Assembly: GCF_000003815.2 (NCBI RefSeq)
Contig: NC_049993.1
Coordinates: 7,873,762 to 7,937,761 of the forward strand
DNA: 64,000 nt
Direction: 5' to 3'
DNA from: Branchiostoma floridae
Taxonomy: Eukaryota; Chordata; Leptocardii; Amphioxiformes; Branchiostomatidae
Positions 40,601 to 51,357 of this stretch are shown here, piece after piece (positions within the stretch are counted from its first letter, which is position 1; each line of letters starts with the position of its first letter). The notes under the pieces were generated by a model, which had not been told where the DNA came from, searched no databases, and saw only the letters and a list, made by a program, of their open reading frames with translations. The position numbers and the translations under genes are program-made.

Positions 40601-43118
40601 GCATTAGAGAACCTAAGCTAACTTTGAAACTAGCAAACCAATGACATACCCCCCCCCCCCCCACCCCCCCAACATAAAAGCCAGCAACGCTCGAAGTCTG
40701 TAAAAGAGGCCAGGGAAAGACCATGTTGTTGAAACATTTCTTTGAAAAGCAAATTTTGATTTTCAATGAAACATTTTGCATCAAAACCATTAGGATGGTT
40801 ATATTCGTACCTGTTCCAAATGACAGCAATACATTTCCCATCAAATGGTTGGAGACGGGGCAGCTGAGTAGAGTGGTATAAATAAGAAGAAAGATAATTA
40901 ACCCAGGGTTCCCCAGGTCACATGTTTCCCTTACGGCTGGGTTAATTAGTCGACCTGAGTGGGTTAGTAAAGTGCTTCTGTTCTACCTTGCTACAGTATA
41001 CTAAAAAGATTGTGTGGCCTAAATATAAGATTTTTGTTGTTGTTAGCCAGTTCTGATTTTTTAAAGGATTGCACTAAGGACATGTCTTTACTTCCCCACT
41101 GCAGCTTATTATGAAGATCTGGAACAGACGGACCCCAGAGTCAAGTATTTGTGGGATGCTTTAAGTAATTTTACTAATGGTAAGAGAGTTTGTTCATTTG
41201 CATGAGATTTTTACCGTAAGCATGTATACTAGAGATGTGTTTTGAAATAGGCTTTGAACAAACGATTGCATTACACCTGGGATATACTCTTTAACATGGA
41301 TTTTGTGTTCATTGCTCTTGTCAAAATGAGCTAAGAGAAATTTCCTTGGTACAACAAACTAATGACGACCGTTCACAGCCTCTGTCTTCTGTGTCATGAC
41401 CAGTGGAGAAGTAGCTCTTCAGTGTAGTAGTATCCATTATTTTATTATACTGCTGCTGGGATCCCTGACGGGTAGGCCGGAGTGGGATAGTCTTCACACC
41501 GCGCTTCCATGAGGCTCTGTGAACTTAACTAATTTTAGATCACTTTGGACTTTCACAATAGTTAGGGAAAGACTTTGTTAAGTGCTATAAATTGAGAGTA
41601 CATGTACCACGCAGAAGCAATATTATTCATGTTTCTTATCTTTCACATGTGAAACAGAGGATAGAAGTCGCTTCCTGAGGTTTGTAACTGGGAGAAGACG
41701 ACTGCCCGCACCTCTCTTCATCTGTCCAGACAGGGGGTAAGTCCTCACAATGTACTCATGGAACTAGATACATGCAAGGCACTTTCTATAGTATCTAGTA
41801 TCATACTCTTACAGAGCTGGAGCTAAAACAGATTTCATCCTCCAATATTCCCTGTCATACATTGTACCAATCAGGTCCTCTTCATATAAACATGTTTCAG
41901 TTTCAATCAGTTTTTTTAAGGTGAAGCACATGTACGTTTGTGCATGGGTGACGCACGCTTCTTTATACTTGTAGTACAAAGAGAGCACAAACCAGCGACA
42001 GATGTCAAGCACTGTACTCACGAAACTAGATACATGCAACATTCTCTCCTATTATCATTATACTCTACAGAGTTTGATCTGAAACAAAGTTCTATCTCCA
42101 ATTTTTCTTGCCATACATTGTACAATGAATCTATGGTCCTTTCCACATAAACATGTTTCAGTTTCTTAAACTTGAGGTACATGTACATGTATGGGTGACA
42201 TACTCTGCACTTAGAGGGCACAAACCTTTAAGAATCTCAATGGCCAATGCCAAGCCCAGATATTTTAATTTTAGAGTCTTAACCAAAGGAAAGAAATGAT
42301 GACAGATGATAGTGAAAATGTACTGCATAAAATGTACTGCCCTTGACTTGAGACCAGGGCTCTAGCCAGCGTCCGTTTTTCTGTCAATTGACGGAAATTT
42401 GCTGCTTGTGACAGAAAATTTTTAAAACCAATCCGTCAACCTTGACGGACAAAAATCCTTGGTGGAAGCTACAGGCGGCTTGGGGACGCCGTCCACGGCC
42501 GTAAAAGCCATACACTGTTTGTTTTGCTATTGTTATGACTGTTGACAATGTGTGTCGGCGCCCTTTTGCATAGGATATTCTTATTAAAAACCCGTTTTTC
42601 AAGGTCTCAGTTCAGTCTCTCTAACTCATGGAATAGTGTTTTCGCGACAATGGGAATTGGCTGACGGAAAAAAATTTCAAGCTGGCTAGAGCCCTGCTTG
42701 AGACTCTACTCTAGCAACAGCGTTTGATCCAGCTATGTCTTCCTTTGAGTGATTTTGGACTTTATTTCTGACGTCTGATGTTTCCTGTGTACAGATTAGA
42801 CACAGTGGATGCTCTACCAGAGTCTTCCACATGTTCCAATACTCTGTACCTCCCCACGTACTCAAGGTAGGTACTCAACAACTTTGCAGTGATAACATAA
42901 GTGTTATTGTACTTTGTTTGGAAGTGTCCACATTTGCCATTACATGTACTTCAGTATGGAGAGTTGCTTTGTCTAACATTGACCACCGTCAGTATAAAAA
43001 TTTTAATGATTTCTCATTGTTTTTTTTGTTCAGTGCAAAGGTTGCAGAAGAAAAGATACGGTATGCTGCTTACAACTGTATAGCCATCGACACAGACATG
43101 AGTCCATGGGAAGAATAG
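28105..43118 (+). CDS. HECTD3: HECTD3, HECT-type E3 ubiquitin ligase with DOC domain, complete, 20 exons
   Basis: Exons: 28105-28431, 29169-29347, 29992-30220, 31272-31387, 33453-33566, 34874-34956, 35433-35598, 36118-36199, 36541-36720, 37179-37231, 37403-37467, 37822-37925, 38410-38532, 39036-39125, 39452-39664, 40336-40465, 41105-41179, 41658-41736, 42795-42866, 43034-43118. All phases agree, giving ~854 codons (human 861). Landmarks: [15 protein letters not shown]; a DOC/APC10-like domain from residue ~246 ([38 protein letters not shown]); [27 protein letters not shown]; then the HECT domain (~505-854) with [31 protein letters not shown] and the catalytic Cys816 in ESSTCSNT. The C-terminus DTDMSPWEE is as in human. 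It transfers ubiquitin to substrates in the cytoplasm. ATG 28105 was chosen; in-frame ATG 28132 is an alternative. Confidence 0.96.
29790..29985 (+). mobile_element. tRNA-derived SINE abutting HECTD3 exon 3
   Basis: A pol III B-box-like GGTTCAAATC sits at about 29842. It is followed by the SINE body CTTGTACCATTGGAAAAGGCA, which parallels CTTGTGCCCTTGGGAAAGGCA in the copy at 30490-30675. The tail is (ACCTTT)n, ending a few bases before the exon 3 acceptor at 29991. Confidence 0.65.
30490..30675 (-). mobile_element. tRNA-derived SINE in HECTD3 intron 3
   Basis: Reading the minus strand, the head GACCGCGTGGCGCAATTGG contains an A box and GAGTTCAAACC a B box ~45 bases later, resembling a tRNA-Arg gene. 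The conserved CTTGTGCCCTTGGGAAAGGC core and a diverged tail follow. The cloverleaf is degraded, so this is not a functional tRNA gene. Confidence 0.8.
31048..31193. mobile_element. Near-perfect palindromic foldback MITE, 8-bp target duplication
   Basis: Arms of ~67 bases starting TAGTCTCCAAGCAGACCCT mirror each other around TTTCTCCTTTTG with only a few differences. CACTACAC is repeated directly at 31040-31047 and 31194-31201, an 8-bp duplication as for hAT elements. It ends 78 bp before HECTD3 exon 4. The high arm identity suggests a recent insertion or ongoing arm homogenisation. Confidence 0.85.
31650..32560. repeat. (TTTC)n followed by complex ~163-bp tandem repeat in HECTD3 intron 4
   Basis: A (TTTC)n run at ~31660-31690 precedes units beginning GGCCCCTGTACCCTGGTA at 31869, 32031 and 32194 (spacing 162 and 163). 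A more diverged unit precedes them from ~31710. Each unit contains GAGCTGAAATTTGACA and GCGATTTTT. A GC-richer tail runs to ~32560. The arrangement resembles the non-coding interior of a larger mobile element, family not identified. Confidence 0.6.
35531..35830 (+). repeat. ~148-bp tandem duplication spanning the 3' half and donor of HECTD3 exon 7
   Basis: Bases 35531-35597 (coding, exon 7) recur identically at 35679-35745, offset 148. After a 6-base insertion the copy resumes with GGTCAGACAG, i.e. the donor region. The identical 67 bp points to a recent event. The intronic copy lacks an upstream acceptor. Confidence 0.9.
40110..40365 (+). repeat. Triplicated 3' splice site and start of HECTD3 exon 16
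   Basis: The block AATGTT(G/A)TAACAG plus the next ~36 exon bases occurs three times: exon-like starts at 40123, 40232 and the genuine exon 16 at 40336 (spacing 109 and 104). The two upstream copies preserve the acceptor and 10 codons almost unchanged, then meet AAG-GTGTTA or AAG-GTGGTA, which could act as 5' splice sites. Confidence 0.9.
40650..40671. repeat. Poly(C) tract
   Basis: Long C runs interrupted by a single A, in HECTD3 intron 16. Confidence 0.9.
41740..42225. repeat. Two-copy ~265-bp tandem duplication in HECTD3 intron 18
   Basis: GAACTAGATACATGCAA at ~41761 and GAAACTAGATACATGCAA at ~42023, TCATACATTGTAC near 41853 against CCATACATTGTAC near 42110, and ATAAACATGTTTCAGTTTC near 41886 and 42148 mark two diverged copies. 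The first begins just after the exon 18 donor. Confidence 0.7.
42355..42696. mobile_element. Non-autonomous hAT element, 342 bp
   Basis: Terminal inverted repeats CAGGGCTCTAGCCAGC (16 bases, exact) are bordered by the 8-bp direct repeat CTTGAGAC at 42347-42354 and 42697-42704. CAGGG-type ends with 8-bp duplications are diagnostic of hAT. No transposase remains. Confidence 0.88.
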
Positions 43119-43173
43119 GGAATTTCTAAGCCCTCTTGAATCATAGATATCCTCTGATGTAAGTAACAGTCTA

Positions 43174-43349
43174 GTTCACCTTTATCCACCATGGGGTAAC
43201 CTACATGTATTCGTCGGTTTTAAAAACAGGGTATTTAGGGATATCAAGTCAACGACTCAAACTTGAAACCACCATCAATCAACTTAATATTCCTAGAAAC
43301 CTTGTTTTAGATACAACGGATAAAGCTTACCCCATGGATAAAGGTGGAC
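43174..43349. mobile_element. Tc1/mariner-like MITE, 176 bp, in HECTD3 3' UTR region
   Basis: The ends GTTCACCTTTATCCACCATGG and the complement of CCATGGATAAAGGTGGAC pair, with TA on both sides. A diverged copy starts at 63891. It lies only 55 bp past the HECTD3 stop, so the mature transcript may carry it. Confidence 0.7.
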
Positions 43350-43493
43350 TAGCATTAAAGATATGAATGCAAAGACTAAGTGTAGCTTTGGTGTAAAATT
43401 TGCTTGTTCTGACAGTCAGAACTTCTTTAAGATATTATGATAAACAGTTTATATATACAGGACAGATGGCCAGGTTGAAATTTGAACCCAAAG

Positions 43494-43499
43494 AATAAA
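43494..43499 (+). terminator. Candidate HECTD3 poly(A) signal
   Basis: AATAAA 376 bases after the stop codon. Another AATAAA lies near 44410, so 3' end choice is uncertain. Confidence 0.4.
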
Positions 43500-45168
43500 T
43501 GATAAACACATTCGGCTGCTCATAGTATAACACCGATCAGAAAAATAGGAGAAATCAAGTGGACTTTGGTGATATTGTACAGCTTTGATATTTTGCTACT
43601 GTGAATCGTAATAATAGGCAGATTCTGAATGCTTAGTTTAGTGCCAGCCACGTGCACACTCTTAGGCCTCAGTTTAGAATTAGTAAAAACATTTCAACCT
43701 TCATCATCTAGACAGTTAGACATAACAGTTGTGCATGTGCGACAGGACAGTGATTACTAGCGAAGGAAGCTTGTTACACCAGAGATAAATGTATTGATAA
43801 GTTGAGACTTATGTTAGGAAGAGGTTTCTACTGTATATACGTGAGAGTGGGAAATGTACATGTAGTCTGTTAAAAGTAATGATTTTTTTATTGTATGCAG
43901 AATTTCTCCACTGACATTCAGTGGACACAGTAATATTTGATGACAATATGAAAGTTTGTGTTACTTTGGCTAAAGGCTTGTCTGCAAATGTAAGAAATAC
44001 TAGTATATCAGTCGTACAAGTCTCATCTTGTATTTTCTATGTTTGTGTTTATGGTGCAGCGCACAACAGGTGCCATACTGTATGGAAAACGTGTATGATT
44101 ATTTGGGAACTCCTGCCCATTTTGTTTTCTATAAAGATAGCATCTTTTTAGTTTCCTTACATTATGAGCATATTGCTCACCAGACTGATTACTTTTTCTT
44201 ACATTTCATGTAAGATTTTGTAACATAATTTATTCCTGAATGGTATGAAGTTGATGGTTGTACATATATATGATTAGCAGAAGATCCATGGATAGTTATA
44301 CGACATATAACAATGTTTTAAAGAAACATTCAGTGTGTGAGATGGCGGGCTAAAGCCATTTATTTGTAATTAATATTTTGCAGCTTATTCATATACATTT
44401 ATGTACAGTAATAAATGAATTTGATAAGCATAAAGTATATCTACCGATTTCTTATCTGTATGTTATCTTTATATCATCATATACATTTATATGGACCGCT
44501 TTTTCAGAATCCTACTTAATCAAAGATTTCTGTTTTTACTTGATGACTTATCATGTACGCATGGTATTTTGTCTGCTGGGTTAATACATTTGTATGTATA
44601 TACATAAATTGTCATAGTAACACTTTCACATGTTTCACATGGTTTCTTTTGTTACTGATTTAAAGACAGATATAAGTCATTTCATTTTGGCAAATAGAGG
44701 TTTAAGAACATTTCAAGATGAAGTCATTCTACTAATACATTAAACGTTTTACAGACAGCACTTTTTTACATATTAAATGATAGTTATATTTGGTATAACA
44801 TGGTATGAAGTACTATTGCTCTTCCACCTTTTGCAGCAGCTTGTGCTAGCCATTTAATATCAAATCATAACTCAAGGCTTCTGCTTCAAAATTCTACACT
44901 ATCATGATTATAATACATATGTACACAGAAAAGCAGTATCCACTGCAGTTTGCTCCCTCAGATCTACTGATTGTGGTTTAGCATCATCACCACACTACAA
45001 GGTGTAGTCTGCTGTTCTTGAGAAATTTACATGTACACCATAATGCCATTTAGCTGTCAGCTGTTCCAGATGCTGAATTAACGCTTCTTGTTTTGTTTTT
45101 TTCTTGAATGCCATGAGCTCCCAAGGAAACTAAGCAGGCTGATACTCAGGCTAAGAACACCGGGCGCA
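43500..45168. other. Convergent intergenic region HECTD3/PLPPR; no gene seen
   Basis: AT-rich sequence with short frames that resemble nothing known. A TGATACTCAGGCT motif near 45140 is a fragment of the foldback family also present at 3204-3268. Confidence 0.45.
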
Positions 45169-45376
45169 CTATAAATGCATTTAAGTTCGCGGAGATTTAA
45201 TTTCGCGGTAGCGGGAAAATGGACTTTTCGCGGTGGATTTAATTTCGCGGTAGCACCAAGTACTGTAGTCTCATACTGTTATGGAAAAATTTTCGCGGTG
45301 GTTTTAAATTCGCGGTGAAGCTGACGCCGCAAAAAACGCGAACATTAATCCACCGTGAAAGTTTCTGCATTAACAG
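45169..45376. mobile_element. MITE with TTCGCGGT motifs, 208 bp
   Basis: The ends relate to CTGTAAATGCA (here CTATAAATGCA and TGCATTAACAG). The interior has repeated TTCGCGGT in both orientations. A second, shorter copy with intact ends lies at 60395-60560. Confidence 0.7.
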
Positions 45377-45392
45377 TATTACCGCCAAAAAA

Positions 45393-45398
45393 TTTATT
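45393..45398 (-). terminator. Candidate poly(A) signal of the PLPPR-like gene
   Basis: AATAAA on the minus strand, 66-71 bases past the inferred stop codon. Cleavage 10-20 bases further would fall at the edge of the MITE ending at 45376. Confidence 0.45.
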
Positions 45399-45463
45399 TA
45401 GAGCTTGCAGCGCATGATTCGTTTGCCATGATGACAACCATGTGAAAAGCCTGCAAGATAAGA

Positions 45464-48400
45464 CTACAGCTGCTGCAGTCTACTCTGTCGGATCTGTTGC
45501 AGCAGGTTTCCGCCAGCTACAGCCGAGGCCGCCGCGCTCCCCTCGTCAGTAGGTGGCATGGAGGACATCCGCGAGGCGTAGGGGACATTCGGGGGTGTCA
45601 GCTGGATGCCTGCACCAGTCTACATGGACAAAGTGTACTTGTTATAGTGGCATATGAATATGAATCACTGTTATGGTATATGCGATTGTATTTTTACATA
45701 TTCGTTGCTTACACAAAGTTATTGCAAAGTTTGAAGTTGACGAAACAAGAAAAGTTGATACCTTTGACTGATGGATTGTGTTGTAATGATTTCAATGGTG
45801 GGCAAGTAGTGAGAATTCCTAGCCTCTAATTTTGATTTTGCTAATGATGAAATGTGCAGAAAATACAATTGAAAGAAACAGAAACACTTAACACTTAGTC
45901 ATAGGGATGATTTGGATCAGAAGTCAAATCAGTTAATTGGCGCACAACCTCTGAACTCCTGCCCAGCAGGGAGGACAGTCACTCCGACCAGCCTCTGGAC
46001 AAGGCAACACGTGTTTTCTGTGCTAGCATTGACAAACATGCATATGAGTGTTGAATAGACTAGTACCTCTGTCATGCTGACGTAGTGGCGGGGGGACGGC
46101 CCGGGGCCGCCAGGGATGTTGGGAAGGCGCGGCAGGGTGATGACGGCTACCCGGTCCTCGGGAGGCGGGCCCTGCCCGGCCGGGTCTCCGGGGACTTGGG
46201 GCTTCACACGGAAACAGCTGAGGACCACCACGGACTGCGAGTTCGAGATAGAACATTGTTAGCTATCACACCTCAATCGCAAATATTATTTGAAAAGATA
46301 GGCAACTTCTGCTTGTGCTATTAATTCAGATGAATACCCCTGTTCTTTGGCTAAAAGTATATCATCTGCAGTACTAATATTGGCCAAGACACAGTACGAA
46401 ATGCCGCAGCTGATCCAGGATCGGACTCTCTCCTTGGTTCTGAACACCGTTTTCACTTATAAGTAGATCTGTCCTTTGTACTGAACGTCATCCACGCTTG
46501 TCAGTAGATCTGTTCTTGGTGCTGAATGCCACCCACACTTATTAATAGATCTGTCCTTGGTGCTGAAAGCACCATACACACTTGTGTATAGGCGCGTCCT
46601 TGGTGCTGAACGCCATCCACACTTGTAAGTAGGTCTGTCATTGGAGCTGAACAACATTTTCACTTGTAAGTAGATCTGTCCTTGGTGCTGATCGCCGTCA
46701 AAATGGACCGTGCGTGATGTGAGGATCTGTTGTTTTCGTCAGTCTGATTTTGGATACCAAAGAAACACTACATATTCGGAGACAGAAGGAAAGGATTCCT
46801 ACCAGATACACGGCGATAGCGGCTCCCAGAACGCTGCCGCCCAGAACGTCTACAGCGTGGCTGCGGTACTCCGTGACCCGGCTGGCGGCGCTCAGGAACG
46901 CCAGGGCCAGCAGCCCCATCACCAGCAGCGGCTGGATCAGCCTGGTGCCCCGCAGACACAGCGCGGAGGACGCGTACAGCTAGAGGGTGAAGGGAAAGAT
47001 TAAAACATTAAATTGCCTTTAAACATGGTATGTTGATATGGCTTATGTATAAAACTGAAAGCAAGAAGCCTGTCAACAGTGGCCGCGGCTAGGATACATA
47101 GTGGAATACAAAAGCACGGGAAAAACATGTTGTAAGGTTGCCTTGCCGCCTCCCTATACAATGCACATTGGGTAGGCTTTGCTAACCTGGACAGAGGATT
47201 CCGATTTGATAATGGCTTAAAATTTTTCATCAGGTAAAGTCAAAAACATGCCATGCAACGAGTATCGTTCCTGCACAAAATTACAAGCTACAAAAGTGTC
47301 CTAAAGTGTACGGGTGAGGAAGGAATCTAGTAACCTATAGAATATCATGTACTCCTGTGGGATACTTACCGCCATGAAGACAGCGGCGTACCAGCTCAGG
47401 GTGGCGTGGAGCGACGGGAAGGACCGCCTGTGTAGGGACAAGTCATCCATGCGTCATTTCACAGACCCATTTGCAGTAATTTACACAGAAATAGTTGTTA
47501 ATTGTAAATTAAATGCATATTCGACAATAGGGATACACACATCATTTTGAAACTTTGCAAGGATTTTGAAACCCTAGCAAGGGAAAAACACCATGTTGAA
47601 ACCGTTTACAGTTTTCAACACAAAAGTTAGTTCATAGAAACACGTGTTAGAAACCCTCAGAAATACCCACCGCGCGTTGTAGACCTCCTCAGCGCTCCCA
47701 TCACAGATATCGTCTGTAATAAAAGTGGCGGGAACGCAGGAAGGTCCGTCTGGGGAGGCGGAGACCACGGGCAGGAGGGTGTAGTTCGGGCTGCAGACGG
47801 ACAGGAAGTACGGGGCCAAACTTCCCGTCATCACCTGACCCAGTCCGCACAGGACCAGCGCCGAGCAGCCGCCGAAGAGATGTAGGCCTGGGTAACATGG
47901 GATTAACTTGATCAAACTTATTTCTCTGAAAACTATACTAGTATACTAGTCACCCCATGTACATAAAGACCAGCTGACCGTAGACGTTGTCCCTTTGGGG
48001 TATTTTTCCAATGTTTTGATCATAGCCTTTAGAATCCTGTCTATTATTCATGGCCAGTTGTCTACTTTGATGAGTTTCTCTGAGTGGTTTACACGGATAA
48101 TTAGGAAGATTACAACGCAAAATCATCCAAATTGTGAAATGACATGAAAATGGGCGAAGAATGGCCAAACATATGTATTTTATCTGACCCTTGCCTCCGT
48201 GACGACCTCAATGAAAAACTGCCTGCAGGCCGATTTGAGCTTCTCATGAATAGATAAAGTTCAAACAAACAAACATTACCGGTAAACTTGACCAGTCTGC
48301 GCAGGAATGTGGGCACGCCCTGCTGGCCTGCAGTTGCGGCCCGGTCCCGCATGGCGCCCACCCCCAGCTGGTACAGCACGGGACTCAGCTCGCCCACCAG

Positions 48401-49948
48401 GATCTAGATTGGTTACAGTTGTTCTCGATTCAATCTTGTTTGAAAAGGAACATTTAAGGAACGGAGGACAGAGCAGGGTCTGAGAGCGTTAAAAATGTGT
48501 GATGGCGGTTCGCTTTTTTATTGAAACATTTTCTGGCAACAACAAGACCTTGACAGAAAATAAGCAAGATATCAGTAAAACGTCCATAGTGGTACTGAAG
48601 CCTGTGATCAGTCCACAAAATGCATAAATCGTTACATACATCAAGGAGGTTGAAAAGAGGGACAGCCTCCTTGCATGCATACATTGTCGACATGAGATCG
48701 GGACCAGGCTGGTACATTTACTAGTGATTACAACAGATTAGATTTATTTTGAGTTGTAAAACTCTAACTCGTATTGGGACCGAATGGTACAGGACAAAAT
48801 TTCGAATATCCTGACTGTTATGGTAATTGTTGTGTACGTTACGCATGGTCCTGCAAGTGAATGCTGATTCACACCTACGCTTAAGACTCATATTTGATGT
48901 AGTACAACTGTCATTTTTCTACCGTCTCTCACCTTACAAAGCCCCAGCACAGGCTCTCTAGGATCCTACCATGTAAAACAAGTGTATTACTGACCAGAAC
49001 TACAGGCGCGCCGAACGCCATGGCGTACAGGACCGGCCACGGCACGGCCTCGCTCGGGCCGGCGAACGGTTTGGACAGGGCGATGTCCTGGCAGATGAAC
49101 CCCTGCTGAACCACGGGGATGATCTCTGTGAAGTGCAGGAGGTAGGCGAGAGTCACCAGCCCGCCGAACAGGAACAACTGGCGGAAAGAAACATTGGTAA
49201 AACGTTATCGACAACATCCTGGAAACTTTCACTGACAAAACAATCTCCAACCATACACAGAAGAACTAGTACGAGTACTACCGGCTAAAAATGCCCGATA
49301 ATAGATTTGGCCATATATAATCAAAGGCGCATTCGTGTCCTTTCTCTTATACTCTATGAAGTTGATTTTACAGATAGAAAATGTACCTATACAGACATAG
49401 ATAGTATTCTGGGGTTGTTCTTATAGAGAACTAAAGACGATAGAACATTTGTATATGACAAAGGCCGGGCCCTCAACTTATGTCTGAACTGCTGCTTGTG
49501 GCTGTTTCAGACAGCATGAACTTTGTGAGTTGAGATGAGGAACTTTGTTTCGGAACTAAAGTATCGGTACTTTAACTACAGATCTATGCTGCCGAGGACT
49601 CTACAAGCCTATATGTGCATTGCCTGTTACTTAGCCGCTGTTAACTAGTCTTGTCTTTACCAGACTGACTACGCTGGCTGTATAGGGAGAAGAAATTGCC
49701 AGGGGAATTTTGCTACCTATTAGTATAAGTGTTTGAATTGCCGGAGAGGGAACGACAGATTCTCCTGGCCAATTATTCCTTTCTTTGCCGTATTCTACGT
49801 TTCTTGCCCCGTAGGAAGGCCTGATGGGGGCTAACAGGCAACCCGCTTCTCATGAATTTTGATAGAAAGAAAGAAGGACAGACAGAACACCCACCTCGAT
49901 CACACCTACCTCCAGCCAGCATAGGCACGGCAGTGCGCTGTTCCCCAT
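45464..49948 (-). CDS. PLPPR-like (phospholipid phosphatase-related) six-pass membrane protein, 8 exons
   Basis: Exons in transcript order: 49948-49910, 49177-48995, 48403-48280, 47887-47671, 47427-47370, 46979-46803, 46234-46067, 45601-45464; all in phase, 367 codons. It matches PLPPR1/PLPPR5: Y..FTE..PVVQQGFICQD, GELSPVLYQL, GQVMTGSLAPYFLSVCSPNYT, FPSLHATLSWYAA, GTRLIQPLL, SRVTEYRSHAVDVL, and a tail ending PRHYVSMTE like the SMTEVT end of PLPPR1. Active phosphatases use KX6RP, SGH and SRX5HX3D; here RLRP is SLAP, SGH is SLH195, and the nucleophilic His is Ser247 (the next His248 is kept). So it is probably enzymatically inactive, like vertebrate PLPPRs, which shape membrane protrusions. Exon 8 is less certain: its acceptor is pyrimidine-poor, and read-through of the exon 7 donor would give another tail. 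Confidence 0.88.
46446..46697. repeat. ~41-bp minisatellite, about six copies, in PLPPR intron 6
   Basis: Units contain CACTTGTAAGTAGATCTGTCCTTGGTGCTGAA-like sequence; the (G/A)TAGATCTGT landmark recurs near 46463, 46504, 46545, 46586, 46629 and 46670. No link to an exon edge was found. Confidence 0.8.
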
Positions 49949-51355
49949 GGTAGAGGACGGCTTCTGTTCCGTGTAGGTCGGCATTTCTCACAAACGGCTC
50001 TCCTCGCGATTCCTGTACCGCTTCTGGATAATTTGGACACTGGGAGAGGGAGGGTGACCCGTAAGAAAAGTGGGACTTGAAGACAAAAATGACGAAAATG
50101 GGGGAGGCGACGCAAAATCACAAGACCTGGAACAACACTGTTCATGAAAGTCGGACTGATACAACGCTGAATGTTGTTGGAGGGACTGTTCTACAAAACC
50201 GCCTCATCACGATTTTTCTAACGCCTCTGCATAAGATACAAAGCTTAAAGGCAATGTTTAGATAAGGTACCACGGCCGTTTTCTCACGTCTTCCCCTCTG
50301 CACGACGTTTGTTCGTGATGACAGCGGAATTGGAAACCTTTCAGCAGCACATTACCACGGCCGGCTGAAATGTGCAGTACGTAACAGCCACTTACACCAG
50401 GGGATTAACACTAATGTAACACTGCGACAACTGTTATCATACACCAATCCTCTCACACTCCACAAGTATTCAACATTCTTATATCTCTGTATATTATCCG
50501 TATACCTCCTTTGATTTTACTTTACCAATACTTTTTGTGGTAAAAACTTAAGCAGAAACATGCACCCACTGCATATACCGTTAACAGGAATGTGTTTTAG
50601 TGTGATTGCAAATGCAAAATGGAATCTGATGAAACCATTTCCCGTGTAATTGTATTGCAAATTGTGCTAAAAAGCTTTTTCATCTCACTAACGATTTCTG
50701 TCATCACTGCTATAGGCAGATGGGAATCACGTATGAAGGATGCGGATTGGGGTGTAGTGATAAGTTGCGGGCTTGATATTTAGAATAAAACAAACCATAT
50801 AAAGCTATTAAAGGTTTACTGCATTATAAGTTCCGTTTGCTCCATTAGAATATAAGAATGCTAAGAAGAGATCAACAGTTGGTTTAAGAGTATATTGCAT
50901 GGAGAGCGTGAGGTATTTTGTTCATCCTTCTGACATGTGTAATCTCGGATGTTGTGTATTGAGACATCTTCACCAAGTGAACAGTGTAGCATGGCACCCT
51001 TTATATCATCTTGTCGCTCTTGTACTCAACTCTTCGACTGTATGGTCAGTGCTGCTTCCATCCGTATATTAACAACAGCCTCCTATTTAGTTGTTAACAA
51101 GCAAAGTTGCAAAAGGACATGTGAAATGACAAAACGACATGTAAAATGATAAAGCGGCAAATGAAAAGAAAAAGCAGGATGCCACAATGAGAAATGTCAC
51201 AAGGAGAAGTAAAATACAAAATGACAAGTAAAACGAGAAGTCAAATGCTTAATAATTGTTCTTTTGCTCGCCAATGGTGACCTATATTAGGGTAATGTGT
51301 GTAGTTTAGATAACAGTCCCTTCTAATTCCGTGGGGTTCTAATTCCGACCTATCC
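49949..51355. other. Upstream region of the PLPPR-like gene; no gene seen
   Basis: The presumed promoter/5' UTR lies near 49950-50300. The stretch 51100-51245 is A-rich with imperfect repeats of AATGACAAAACGACATGTAA type. Nothing else was recognised. Confidence 0.4.
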
Positions 51356-51357
51356 AT

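Noticed and set aside
46457-46663. Minus-strand frame with repeated SAPRT peptides
   Set aside because: It is the 41-bp minisatellite translated.
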